From the NCBI RefSeq assembly GCF_902459465.1, contig NC_047073.1, positions 11,781,036-11,845,035 on the forward strand: 64,000 nt of DNA, in the 5' to 3' direction. How positions within the stretch are numbered: the first letter of the stretch is position 1; every line of letters starts with the position of its first letter. Both the position numbers and the translations under genes were made by a program. Origin of the DNA: Asterias rubens. Taxonomy: Eukaryota > Echinodermata > Asteroidea > Forcipulatida > Asteriidae. Shown here in pieces: positions 48,764 through 59,300 of this stretch. The notes beneath the pieces were generated by a model. That model was given only the letters and a program-made list of their open reading frames with translations. It searched no databases and was not told the DNA's origin.

Positions 48764-48967
48764 GACCCTTCCCATAAAATATGTAAATTGCACATAGCGC
48801 GTGCGCACTAACGTTTTGGTTGGCAAAATGAGGGAACATTGCGCTGTTTTGTACACGGCTAATAGGTGCGTGACGCAGACGCGATTGCGCGTCTGCTTAG
48901 TGCACAACTCTATGGTGTTTGCCAACGCATGCGTGAATGTAATTAGCATATTTCATGGGAAGGGTCC
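48764..48967. mobile_element. Foldback element, about 200 bp
   Basis: GACCCTTCCCATAAAATATG at the start pairs with CATATTTCATGGGAAGGGTC at the end. The centre has GCAGACGCG..CGCGTCTGC. Confidence 0.8.
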
Positions 48968-49285
48968 ATTTATTGCAGGTCTAACTATTACCAGTAGCAG
49001 AATCTATAGTATAAGTGAGGTGTTTCAAAACAAATGGTGACTAATTTCATTTTTGAATCACTAGAATTGGCCTCGCGTTTTCTGGAGTGTTCCAATTTCT
49101 CTTGGCTTTATAAAAGCTAGAATGCTTTGTTTTACTGTAAGCAGTCAACATCCAAACACAAAGTCCCTTTTAAAAGGCCTGCAACATGTACAATGAATGG
49201 CAGAACGCTATACTTTCCATACCTCCATCAAACCCATGTTTAGTAATCTGTGTCTTTCTCCATCGGGAACCGAAATAAGCTACAC

Positions 49286-49663
49286 TTTAAAGGGAAGGTA
49301 CACGTTTGGTAGTTACTTAAAAAACAAATATCAACTTAAAAACTGACTTGGTAACGAGCATTGGAGAGCTGTTGATAGTATAACATATTGTGGGAAACAA
49401 CTCCCTCTGAAGTAATGTAGTTTTTGAGAAGGAGGTAATTTCTCACTAAAATAATAAAAGAAGACTAGCTAGAAGTCTTTTATTCCTATCTGAAAGCACA
49501 CAATTCGTCCAAACAAGGGTGTTTTTTCTTTTAGCATTTTCTCGCAACTTCGATGACCAATTGAGCCCAAATTTTCACAGGCTTGTTATTTTATGCTTAT
49601 GAGTGGATACACCAAGTGAGAAGACTGGTCTTTGTCGATTCCCAAACGTGTACCTTCCCTTTA
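49286..49663 (+). mobile_element. Foldback/MITE element, family A (GGGAAGGTACACG subtype)
   Basis: Ends TTAAAGGGAAGGTACACG and CGTGTACCTTCCCTTTAA with a central AGACTAGCTAGAAGTCTTT. The body is shared with the other subtypes. Confidence 0.85.
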
Positions 49664-50959
49664 ACACTTCCACTAGTATGATTACAGCCTGCTGCAAAGC
49701 AGCTGAACATGTTTTACCTGGGTATTTTTTCATGCCAGATTTTGATACTATCACAAAGTTAAAAAGAGTAAGTTTGCACTCTGTGTTGAGTATTATGATC
49801 GAATGCTATGTTATGTGGCATTAGAATCAGTGTCAAGGAAGTGCACGTGACCTTTATCAATGAAATTCCAGGCCATGAAATTCCAATTACCGATTACACA
49901 TCACAAATATTTCATGCTGATAACTGTACAAAGTTTTATCCCCGATGCATATTTAGCATCTATTAATTTTAACATTATACACCAACAAAAATGAGAAAAA
50001 AAAATAAAAAATTAAACACTCAAAAACAATTCTTTTCCAAGTAAATATGGAAAATTTTATGGTGTATCTCTAAAAAATAAAATTAACATAAATCCCTGTG
50101 AATCACACTTTATGACCAATACAGTTTCCAGTAAACATCCAAATACATCTAATGGTTATTAATTAGTCTAAAAAAGAAACCATAATATTTTTTAGTTATC
50201 ACAATCTACAGAAAGTTCCCAATAGACGCCATTTTAACGAGCGACTTGAATTTAGTTCGGGCTTTGAGCTGCATCAATCGATCTCTAACTTTTCTGGATA
50301 GTCATAGCCTAGCCCAACCAACCATGCACAACATTTGATGAAAAGCCAGCATGCTGCACAAGGTATTAACGCATGCTATTTCAGACAGAAATATTTCAAG
50401 GGATGTTTTCTTCTGTCATCATCATTAGACCGTGTAAGGTTTATGTAAATTTGTGGTCTTAGACAAGTTTCTTTCTTACCAATTCTGTAATGTTCCCTTA
50501 ACACTCTGTGACGTGTCAATTTGGAACTGTCTATTCAATGCACTTTATCAATCACAAGGGAAAAGGGGAACACACTACTGAGAAAGAATGAATTAATAAA
50601 AGAACATAAACTAACTTTTTAAACGTACAAAAATATGAAATTTTCCATCAATTAAATAGCTGTGACCCCAACCTCAAACAAAAAGTAAATGTTTTTTGAC
50701 AACATTAATATTTCACTAAAATAGCCTCACAAAAAGGGCATAATTGAACCATTTCTATTCTCTAGGTGGTGTTACCTCAACACATGCACTCTAATAAGTT
50801 CTTTAACCGTTTAAAAATTTGAAAGGGCTCGAAATACCCACTTGACCACTGGCCAGAGTCCAGAGTCGACCAAATTTTGGCCACTGGCCGATAAATCCAC
50901 AACAGAACAAGTTATGGGGTTTTGCAAACATGCACTTTATATGATGGACTCACCGATTC

Positions 50960-51107
50960 TTAAAGGAACACGTTGCCTTGGATCGGGCAAGTAGAATATA
51001 GTATTTTACTTTTAAAACATCTTTCTAACAATATGCATTTTACAACAATAGGTTTCAAACGCTTTTCATAGACCAACTCGCCCGATCCAAGGCAACATGT
51101 CCCTTTA
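50960..51107. mobile_element. Short foldback element, family B
   Basis: About 148 bp, keeping both ends (TTAAAGGAACACGTTGCC, GGCAACATGTCCCTTTAA) but lacking the centre. Confidence 0.8.
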
Positions 51108-51587
51108 AGCTTTTTACATTTCAAAACTGCCCCCTAAGTAAAAAAATGAAGCAGACACGAATTAAGGTGATGTTTGCGGTAGCACCACGTGAAAGTCTCA
51201 CGGGAACGGTGAGATGTCAACCACCGGTTAATTTCAGAACCAACATTACTCCAGGCCTTGGACCTCGCTCTTAAAGGGGCACAGCAATTTGTTATTGGCA
51301 CCTCTACGAAGAAAATGTAAATTTGTACAGGAACCTTGCACAGGGCTTCACAGCAAAAGCACAGGACACTGTTGCAATCGCTGTGGTTGCTGTTGGTTGT
51401 TTGAGGCCTGCTACTCAAAAGAGATTTTACACATGGTGCTACTGCAAACTTCACCTAATTACACTCCCACCACGCAAAGTTTCAAATCCTGAACATAATG
51501 AAGTATGAAAGAAATATATTACGATTAGGGGGTCTGATGTTGTACCTTAACTGAAAGTCCCTACATCGTCGCTTCGATCCCGTCTCT

Positions 51588-51761
51588 TTAGATCTTGGTC
51601 TGCTGAGGTTTCACCTCGACCTCCAGTATAAGCAGATCATCGTCGTCCTCATCCTCCTTAGCGATGACCGCCTTAGCTGGGATACTCTTGATAAGAACGG
51701 GATGAATAAAGTCCTTCTTCCTGTCCTTGAGGTAGTTCAGGTCGTTGTAAACTGCCACTTT
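51588..51761 (-). CDS. TMEM59: TMEM59 exon 6 (cytosolic tail)
   Basis: Starts KVAVYNDLNYLKDRKKDFIH, has an acidic run (KEDEDDDDLL) and ends VKPQQTKI with TAA. The acceptor is CTTTCTGAGCAG. Confidence 0.9.
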   Translation of the reverse strand, partial: KVAVYNDLNYLKDRKKDFIHPVLIKSIPAKAVIAKEDEDDDDLLILEVEVKPQQTKI

Positions 51762-54700
51762 CTGCTCAGAAAGATTTGCCACAAATTTTGTTTTAAATTA
51801 AGCAATTTCTAGCGCATTCTGAATCTGATTAATATTTTTAATAGCTTTTATTTTTGCACCGGGGATAAAGAATTTGTTTTTACCCATACACCAATGTTTA
51901 TTAAGCACTATATACTTTTCCTGAGGTCTGTGAGTTTTGTGAAAATAGGGCTAGCTTGGTGGTCAGACATCTGCTCTAGCAATTTGAAGGTTGTGGGTTC
52001 GAATCCCACTGGGGTGATTTGCCTGTTGATTTTTTAAAGAGTGATTACCTAGAGATACCTTCCAAATTTGAAAAATTCCAAATAAACTTGAAATAAAAGC
52101 TTGACTTGGGAGTTACAAGTTGAAGTAATGTTTAAAAATTAAAGAAAAAAATCACCTTTGGGGAAATACGGTGGTCTGGTGCAGTAGCCGTGGTAACACA
52201 ACATAGCCATATCATCGCTAGCGCAGACAGTAGTATCGTGATACCGAGCAGCCAACGAGGGAGCCCCGACTTCTTGGATACGCAATCCAACCACCCGTAG
52301 CCATCATCCATGAACTCATCGCGCTGGGGGTAGTCTGTCGAGTCGTGGTCATTTAGAACCTCCAAGTTGGTCTCTAGATTGCCCAGTGTTTTCCCGAAAT
52401 CTGAAAAGCATTAGATTAAAGAGAAAATATCACAATCAAGGTGCTGAAAACCATGAACAATGAGGCAAACCCCTTCTCTTTACAATAAAGTGCAGTGGGT
52501 TCCATTACACAACACACTGGACCAACAGCTTTATGTCCCATCCAAAGGACAAAGCATCATGGTTAAGTGTGTTCTTCAGCAAGTGTCATGACCAGGGCTC
52601 GAACGCACACTCTGCTGAACAGAAACACCAGAGCTTGAGTCCAGTGCTCTTTCCGCTAGGCCACGACACGCCAATCTAGAAGAATCTCAACTCAGTATGC
52701 AGCTCAAACCTCACCAAAATCGTACTGAAGCCTGGTACAGTTTTGTCTATACCAACGCGAAGTGATTATTAGACCCAACCGCCTGAAAAGAAAACCTTTT
52801 CTTACCGAATTCTTCTTGGAATTTTGGATCTGCAGTGAAGATATCGATCTCAGGCTGGGACTGGAATATGTACATCTCTCCATTATCTCCCTGCATGTAA
52901 ACGAGCCAGGAACTCAGACGATAACTGGCAAACTGTGAGAAGCGTTGACACAACGTTTGGATCGCTAACACTGGAGTCAAGATGTGTACGTTGGGCTCCT
53001 CCTCTGACCACTGTTAAGAGGAAGGGACACAAAATCCAAAAAGTGGTTAAAGATTTACAACTGGAGCATTGTTTTGTATTTTGAGCAAATTTTGTATACA
53101 ATTTGTTTTCTCGGTCGGCAGGTTTTGTAATGGTTGGTTAGTTTACAAAAAACAATTATTATTTGACAATATTTGAACATGATACTACACAGAGTGAGGT
53201 ACTACTACTCAATTGAAAAACACAAGACGCCTGGACTTGTTCGGTTATGAGTTTACCGGCCCCCCACTAATTTTTACACTGGACTGTAGGTCCGACGCCA
53301 GTGATGGAAGTTGGACCTACAGTCCAGTGTAAAAATGAGCCATGAAGTCTTACCTACTGAAGCTGGGGTGTTCAAATTTAACACAGGGTGTCCAAAAGAC
53401 ACTCAGAAAATTAAAAACAGATGACCCTTACAAAGTAGTCTGTACAAAACGAGCCGTGACAAAATGGCATAGAGTGTTAAAAAAAGCAAAGCAAAATAAA
53501 ACCAGATAGGAGGAAAAGCTGACAAGTTTAAATGAATAACAATATTTAATCAATACCTCTTTCCGCTTCTGTGTAGCAAATGGGACTTCATTTTGACATC
53601 CTTGGTGGCAGGCATTCATCTCCCCTTTATCGTTATACGCTTCGATACATGCTACAGGAAAAAGGCAACAAAGGAAAATGTCAGGTTTAGGGCAATACCT
53701 CGACCAGTTTTAGCTGATACTTTCAAATTATCTCGTACTCTTTCAAAAAGTTGGGGGAGGCCTGAATGCTTAGTTTATGAAAGGGCAAGGGCACCAAGGC
53801 ATTGTCACTCCTTGGTAAAAGGGCATCCTATGAAAAAAGGGTAAATTTCAGGCAATCGCTTTTATAAAATCCGTGAAGTATCAAGCCGGGTTGGGTTCTT
53901 TGTTGTAGTAGTTTTTGAGGCATTCGATGGTGAGGTATCAATGTATTGACACCATACATGTATCTACTTTGCCGTGTAGATTTTGGGATCTAGGTCTAGC
54001 TTTTTATTCAACTGCCGGGGAGTAGGTGTCGGGAGACTCCTTTAATAAAAAAAAACAGTCCTGCTTATTGACTAACTACCTGGGCGGAAAGAAAGTAATT
54101 GGCTGGTACTACTACTTTTACTAATAGTGGATCGAGAGGACTTCTCACTGCTTCTTTGTTTCTGTTCTGGCTTTCTTTGGCGGATTGTGTGTTAACAAGT
54201 GCTCCTTCAAGTTCTGACACAAGGGTTACAGTGTTAGCAAGAGGGATTTCTGTGTCAGTGTGTCTTTTGGACACAGTGTTTTTAAATTTGGACACCCTGT
54301 TTCAGGCCTGTATGCTTCGTTTTTGAAGGGGCAAGGGCACCAAGGCATTTTCTCTTTGGCAAAGGGCACCCTATGAGGAAATTGTAAATTTTTACTGGAG
54401 CATTTCAAGGGCACCAAGGCAATGGCAAGGGGCAACGGAGGCAATCGCCTCCGTTGCCTCCGTGAAGTATCAGGCCTGCTGTTTTGTCTGTCATTTACAT
54501 GTAAATGTATTGTAAGTGAACAATTTGGACACCCAGTTTTTAAATTGTCAGCAAATTTGGACACCCTTTTACCAAATCCTGGCTAAAACCTTGTCTAGTG
54601 TTGGGGATTGTTCAGGGTTGATTTGAACATGTTGAATGTCGAGGCCAGGGGTCATGGTAAGCGTACCCTCTTTGCACATTTCCTTGGTGTTATTGAAGTC

Positions 54701-55845
54701 TATGAAGTCGTCTTCGGCAAACTCCATGATGGAGAAGAGCCGACAGCCTCGCTGACATGCTGGCAGATGAGTCTTCTGAGAAAGACACAAAAAAAAACAT
54801 ATTATAGAATTCAGCTCACATTCAAAGAGTATAGTCAACAAAGTTGATAAATTGTTGAAATTTGTTAAACAGATGTAAACAAATTCACACATGTCCTCTC
54901 GACTCAAAAACATTTGATTTTTCGCTAAATTGTGTGATTTTGTTACCAACAAATTTAAGCCCGTCGGGCTATCTACAACTTGGAAGTACAGCAGCACTCA
55001 ATTGGTAAGTTTCAATATTCAATAGACCTTATCGCCAATTTGGCTAGTTGGTTTCCTGAAAGGCATTTCTGGAAGGAAAGTGCATTTAGTTTTTTCAGCC
55101 ATTCAATTCAACAAAATCAACCAGGCGATAATCACAATAACATTCAATTCAATTCAATGCATTATTTATTTCACAATCACATTCATGACATTGATTATTG
55201 TAATCCTCAGTCAAATGACAGTAACTAACATTTGTATTTTTAAGAAAACAGATAAAAACACACAGAAAACTTTCCTTATCTGCCCCTGATGATCCTGCCA
55301 GTCCGCCAAATAAACTCACTCATTTTTTACAAAGAAAAGGGAATGTCTCATTTGACTTTTGAGTAAATAAATAAAATACTTTAGTTTGTATTTCCTAGAA
55401 TCCTATCGAATGAAAAAGTGATAGCAGGATATGGAAAGTTTTCCAAAAGTACAGCCGAGCGGGAAAAGAAAAATGATCGTTACATTGGTACTACTTCTAG
55501 GACCATGGAGATTCTAGGACCAATGTCAGGATTCGGTGTAGAAGATTGGCCCTTTAATTAACTTGGGCTTCCCAGTTTTGTCTGACCATATAGAGTAATG
55601 GTCTGACTGAGTCTGAGTTGAATAGACGTTTTCACTTCTTTGCCATGTTCACTTTCTCCCCCCAAAACAACAAACAAACTTACCTCTGGATAAGTATGCA
55701 CCGAATAAGTTCGCTCACATGAATCCTTACATGACGACACGTCTTCTAATACATTCTTAAAAGCACTTTGAGGGGTAGTTGAGGCGCATATATGGCCAAC
55801 AACAGCCAGCAAAATGATTGCACTAAATATCTGTCTCGTTGCCAT
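51588..55845 (-). CDS. TMEM59: Transmembrane protein 59 (complete, six exons)
   Basis: A type I membrane glycoprotein of Golgi and endosomes, known in mammals for controlling glycosylation and trafficking and for recruiting ATG16L1. Exons in transcript order are 55684-55845, 54667-54775, 53557-53651, 52806-53010, 52156-52400 and 51588-51761. All phases match and give 329 residues; human TMEM59 has 323. Residues 1-22 are a signal peptide (MATRQIFSAIILLAVVGHIC). The cysteine-rich lumenal domain has SCKDSCERTYSVHTYPE, ACQRGCRLFSI and ACHQGCQNEVPFA, all signature TMEM59 blocks, then the YIFQSQPEID block. The membrane helix is about residues 237-264 (WLLGITILLSALAMIWLCC), followed by a 65-residue cytosolic tail. 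The ATG has A at -3 and G at +4. It is head to head with SCP2. Confidence 0.96.
51762..52155 (-). other. TMEM59 intron 5, 394 bp
   Basis: AT-rich. It carries a tRNA-like SINE head on the opposite strand at about 51949-52022. Confidence 0.5.
51949..52022 (+). mobile_element. tRNA-like SINE head
   Basis: GGCTAGCTTGGTGGTCAGAC followed by GTGGGTTCGAATCCCACTGG, an exact Pol III B box with a T-arm that can pair. The body is short. A pseudo-tRNA is the alternative. Confidence 0.55.
52156..52400 (-). CDS. TMEM59: TMEM59 exon 5 (membrane helix)
   Basis: Starts DFGKTLGNLETNLEVL and contains the single transmembrane helix with the IWLCC block (human IWICC). The acceptor is ATGCTTTTCAG and the donor is AAG|GTGATT. 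Confidence 0.92.
52401..52805 (-). other. TMEM59 intron 4, 405 bp
   Basis: More than half is a tRNA-derived SINE in sense with TMEM59 (52462-52672). Confidence 0.6.
52462..52672 (-). mobile_element. tRNA-derived SINE in TMEM59 intron 4
   Basis: On the minus strand, CGTGTCGTGGCCTAGCGGAA begins a tRNA-like head, followed by GAGTGTGCGTTCGAGCCCTG (B box) and the shared body. Confidence 0.8.
52806..53010 (-). CDS. TMEM59: TMEM59 exon 4
   Basis: Reads WSEEEPNVHILTPVL through LVYMQGDNGEMYIFQSQPEI to FQEEF plus one base. The IFQSQPEI block matches IFQSKPEI of human TMEM59. The acceptor is CCTCTTAACAG and the donor is GTAAGA. Confidence 0.92.
53011..53556 (-). other. TMEM59 intron 3, 546 bp
   Basis: It contains a short perfect hairpin at 53271-53335. 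Otherwise AT-rich with nothing recognised. Confidence 0.5.
53271..53335. repeat. Perfect hairpin, 23-bp arms, in TMEM59 intron 3
   Basis: TTTTTACACTGGACTGTAGG at the left pairs with CCTACAGTCCAGTGTAAAAA at the right, with a loop of about 19 bp. Confidence 0.88.
53557..53651 (-). CDS. TMEM59: TMEM59 exon 3
   Basis: After the split Ala codon the exon reads CIEAYNDKGEMNACHQGCQN then EVPFATQKRKE. The acceptor is TTTCCTGTAG and the donor is GAG|GTATTG. Confidence 0.93.
53652..54666 (-). other. TMEM59 intron 2, 1.0 kb, repeats
   Basis: Composed largely of repeats: a partial copy (53755-53890) and a good copy (54302-54478) of a GCCCTTGCC-rich element, with a dispersed repeat at 53920-54125 between them. 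Confidence 0.55.
54302..54478 (+). repeat. GCCCTTGCC-rich dispersed repeat, copy 2 (TMEM59 intron 2)
   Basis: Reverse complement of the element at 31829-31996. A third, shorter and more diverged copy lies at 53755-53890. It contains a GAGGCAATCGCCTCCGTTGC hairpin. Confidence 0.85.
54667..54775 (-). CDS. TMEM59: TMEM59 exon 2
   Basis: Starts KTHLPACQRGCRLFSIMEF after the acceptor TGTCTTTCTCAG and ends CKE plus one base at the donor GTACGC. Confidence 0.92.
54776..55683 (-). other. TMEM59 intron 1, 908 bp
   Basis: AT-rich. Around 55396-55440 there is a weak match to the AAAGTTTCCGTATGGCGC foldback family (AATGAAAAAGTG). Nothing else recognised. Confidence 0.45.
55684..55845 (-). CDS. TMEM59: TMEM59 exon 1
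   Basis: Signal peptide and the first Cys pair (SCKDSC). An upstream in-frame GTG extends the open frame, but the ATG starting MATRQIF has the better context. The donor is GAG|GTAAGT, phase 0. The ATG position may be off by one base. Confidence 0.92.
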
Positions 55846-56267
55846 TTTGTTTTTGTTTTCTTTTTTCACATCATCATTTTTCCGATCTATAATTTATGAA
55901 CAGCGCCACCGTGCGGTGAGGTTTATTATCTTGTCACAAACTAATCGTCGGTGCACAAAACATGGAGGGTGGGTAGCCTTTTGTCAAGGCCTTTACGATC
56001 CCAAGACGACAGACGACTGTAGTGGAACGCGCTCGTCGCGTGCGTGCTCTCCCGTTCGCTTTGGTATCGCAGCTCCCCAAACTACGAAGGCCTGGACAAA
56101 AGGCTAGGGGGCAGGGGACACACGGGCAGTACGGTGATCCGGTGTTGCTTCTTGACGAATGGGCCTTTTGCGATCGCAGTTTTTATGACGACGGGTACGG
56201 TCTATATAGCCTGCTGGAGTCTTTAGAAGACTGTTTTTCCAGATCATAAAGTTCCGAAGGCAGCAGT
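55846..56267. promoter_or_regulatory. Divergent (bidirectional) promoter region between TMEM59 and SCP2
   Basis: Only 422 bp separate the two start codons, so both 5' UTRs and core promoters must lie here or overlap the genes. The stretch from about 55890 to 56520 is richer in CpG than its surroundings, and GGGGCGGGG lies just inside SCP2 intron 1 (near 56465). No TATA box is evident at a fixed distance from either start. The promoter role is inferred from geometry. Confidence 0.6.
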
Positions 56268-56315
56268 ATGACAGGAAAAAGAAGAGTCTTCGTGGTTGGA
56301 GTAGGCATGACAAAG
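56268..56315 (+). CDS. SCP2: SCP2 exon 1
   Basis: Sixteen codons, [16 protein letters not shown], then the donor AAG|GTAATA in phase 0. The start is seven residues shorter than human SCPx. Confidence 0.93.
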
Positions 56316-59300
56316 GTAATACGGATTTATCACTATACTAGCTTGGTCTTGGTGGGAATAGGAGAGGACTCGCGTGGGGGCCAGCGGAGCTCCGTCCCCC
56401 ACGAGCCTGCACGGCAGACGCGGTCCGGCCGATGGCAAGGACCAGGACCAGTGGTTATTATTAAGCGGGGCGGGGAGGAAGGGCGGCCCCCGGCGGGCCC
56501 CAGCCCTTGTTCTATATTGTAGAAACATGCATGGAACAAGTGAAGGATAACTTTCCGTATGGCGCCACCATTTTTTCACTCATTTTTACAAAAAGGGATA
56601 TATCAATCAGGTAAATTAGATACTATATTATTTTATTTCGAATGAAAAAGTGGTGGCGCCATACGGAAACTTTTCCTCATGTGTTTTCAGTAGGATAACA
56701 GGAAAACTGTTCACAATCAAATTTTGATTTTTTTTTTTCAAAATCATCTATCCAATTTTTTAACAATAACACTTACACTTCATGGTGTGTTGAAATTTTT
56801 AAAGTTTTGGTTTTACGTTGCGAGAGACAGTCCGCAATTAACAAATAATATTCAATTACTAATAAAATAATATTCAATTACTACTTAACAAATTTAATTA
56901 CATTTTTGTCCCAAGGCATTATTGCTACTATATTAGAATCCAGAGATATCATAAGGCATGAAAGTAAAACTTCCCCCCCCCCCCCCCTTGAAGCACACAC
57001 ATTTCATAACAATCCGTTTCCCCCCATTTCAGACCAGTAATGTTTGGTTTCAGGAGATGAGAAACCAATCTATGATATTTTCTCTTTAATGTAGACTTAA
57101 TATTTATTATGCTTATCGGAATTTATTACAGTATGCAGTAAATAAAACAAAAATTGTTGTTGTCATTTTCACTTCAAATATTTAAATTTTTTCCCCATAT
57201 TGGCACACCATAGAATCCCAAATAGTAACCACCTCACGTGATCCATCTAGTGACTAAAGCAGAATGACACTCAATCTAGCAGATAGTAATTTTGTTTTGA
57301 ACTTTCGAGGTTGGATTATGTTTCTTTGACTCATTTGAATGTTGGCATAATAATGCACTAGTGATTAGTACCAAAAATCAATCATTTTATAAATGTTTGG
57401 GCATAACCAACGACAGGAAACTTTATTCTCAGGATAATTAAGCCTGATGAAAATACAGACCGTGAGTAAACTGCATAGCTTCTTTCACCGGTGCAGCTTG
57501 CACAATCTCGTGGTAAACGGGAATCAAAGTTGGGGACCGAAAACATATGAGGGTCGATAACGTATGACGCTACGATACAGTACAGTTTCAACTTCACTTG
57601 TTCAACTCAACTTAGAACTTCTAATTTATGTCAATCATCTACGAATGAAAAAGGGGTGGCAAGGCAAGATACACAGATGTTTCCCCCTTTTGACATAGTA
57701 GTTGTGATATCGTAACCCTCCTCCGCCGTTGGAAGGAGGGTTATCGCAACTACTTTTGACATGTTAGATTAGATAGAACTGTAGAATGACAGGGCTTCTT
57801 TTGCAAGATGATTGACACCAAACCAGCAACCTTGTGTTGTTTGTTGTGACCGCAGTGACTTCGACTTAGACGAGTTCAATTCAACATCTACTCATCTGCT
57901 CATGCATGGCCCTACTCCTAGAACTATTTCAGTTTCGTCCGGCTATCGTCTCCCGTTACGGTAGCCGGACGAAACCCGGACGAAACCAAAATAGTTCTAG
58001 GACTAGGAGTAGCATGGCCCCTGCTGCCCTGCCTGCACAACAAGTTATGGGCTCCAGTCAGTAGCGCTGGTGGTAGGATGTCACTGCTTCACAATGGAGG
58101 AGTCCAACCTGGACTAGGTGTTCCAGCATCAGTTGGGCCATCCAAAAGCTGTAACACTAACAGTAACACTCAAGTTGGGACTGGACTATAGTTGGGACAA
58201 TTCTCAAGATGGGACGGAACAACATCATGATCCACTCCCAACATTTCCATTGTTCAAATCAAAGGGCAGATGGCATACCCCACACTCAGAAGTTGTTTTT
58301 GGAAAAGTTTCCGTATGGCGCCACCACTTTTTCATTCGATATGAAATAATTTACTATATAGTATCTAATTTAGTGATTAAAGCTCAACTTTAAAGTTGAA
58401 ATCTACAGGTTGTTAGTTTGAGTCCCACTCAAGTACATTCTGTCTTTGTTCAACACCTAATCATTTAAAATTTACCCAGTCAGTTTCCCTTTAAAGGTGT
58501 TTATTTATAATATATTTGATACTGAATTCAAACTGATTGTTTTAATTTTAATGTCAATTAAATTTTCTTCCTTTTATTAGTTTGAGAAACCGGGTCGTCG
58601 CGATGATTTTGACTACCCAGACATGGCGAAGGAATCAGGAACCAAGGCCTTACAAGATGCTGGTATCGGCTACAGCAGCATTGAGCAGGCCGTCGTTGGC
58701 TACGTCTATGGAGACACAACTTGCGGACAGCGAGCCCTATACCAACTGGGCATGACAGGCATTCCAATGTACAATGTAGGTCATTCAAATTAAACCAAGG
58801 GCTTTTCTCAAACCTCGGCTTAGGCTGCAGTTCCAGCTGTCGATTTCACCAAACTTTTCCTAGCTTAGGATTTCTCTTAGGACTTAGGACGAGTCCCAGC
58901 TCTGCACAATATCATGCAAACCTTTTAAAGGTTATTCCTAAGCTAGGATGAGTTACTCGTCCTCTCGAGACAGGATTAATCCTAACGTTTCATGAAATCG
59001 GCTGCAGGCGCCCTCCGTTGTTCGAACTACCATCGCTTGCAAAATACCAATGCTCCTAAAAGAAGGCGTTTCATACTCGCTGCGTTTCCACTGCATACGC
59101 AGCGTGCGGAGCCGGAGCCTATTCAAGATTTGAGAAAGGCCCCCAGTAGGCAGACTTAAAGGCAGTGGACACTATTGGTATTTACTCAAAATAATTATTA
59201 GCATAAAACCTTACTTGGTGACGAGTAATGGGGAGAGGTTGATGGCATAAAACATTGTGAGAAACAGCTCCCTCTGAAGTGCCATAGTATTTGAGAAAGA

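Larger units (their letters stand above)
44927..51587. other. Intergenic, about 6.7 kb, no gene recognised
   Basis: The stretch holds a promoter-like module at 45234-45460, a tandemly duplicated SINE-like unit at 45815-46162, foldbacks at 46717-47092, 47620-48004, 48764-48967, 49286-49663 and 50960-51107, and homopolymer runs. 49800-50900 is AT-rich with nothing recognised. The final part is probably 3' UTR of TMEM59 (minus strand). Confidence 0.55.
56316..58580 (+). other. SCP2 intron 1, 2.3 kb
   Basis: The GC-rich first 200 bp is probably part of the promoter region. Further on are a foldback at 56549-56677 with a half copy at 58300-58370, a hairpin at 57689-57763, a foldback at 57906-58020 and a fragment at 58140-58230 related to 39151-39285. 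56700-57600 is AT-rich with nothing recognised. Confidence 0.55.

Noticed and set aside
54226..54564. 112-codon minus-strand frame in TMEM59 intron 2
   Set aside because: Most of it is the dispersed repeat also found at 31829-31996; no independent support.
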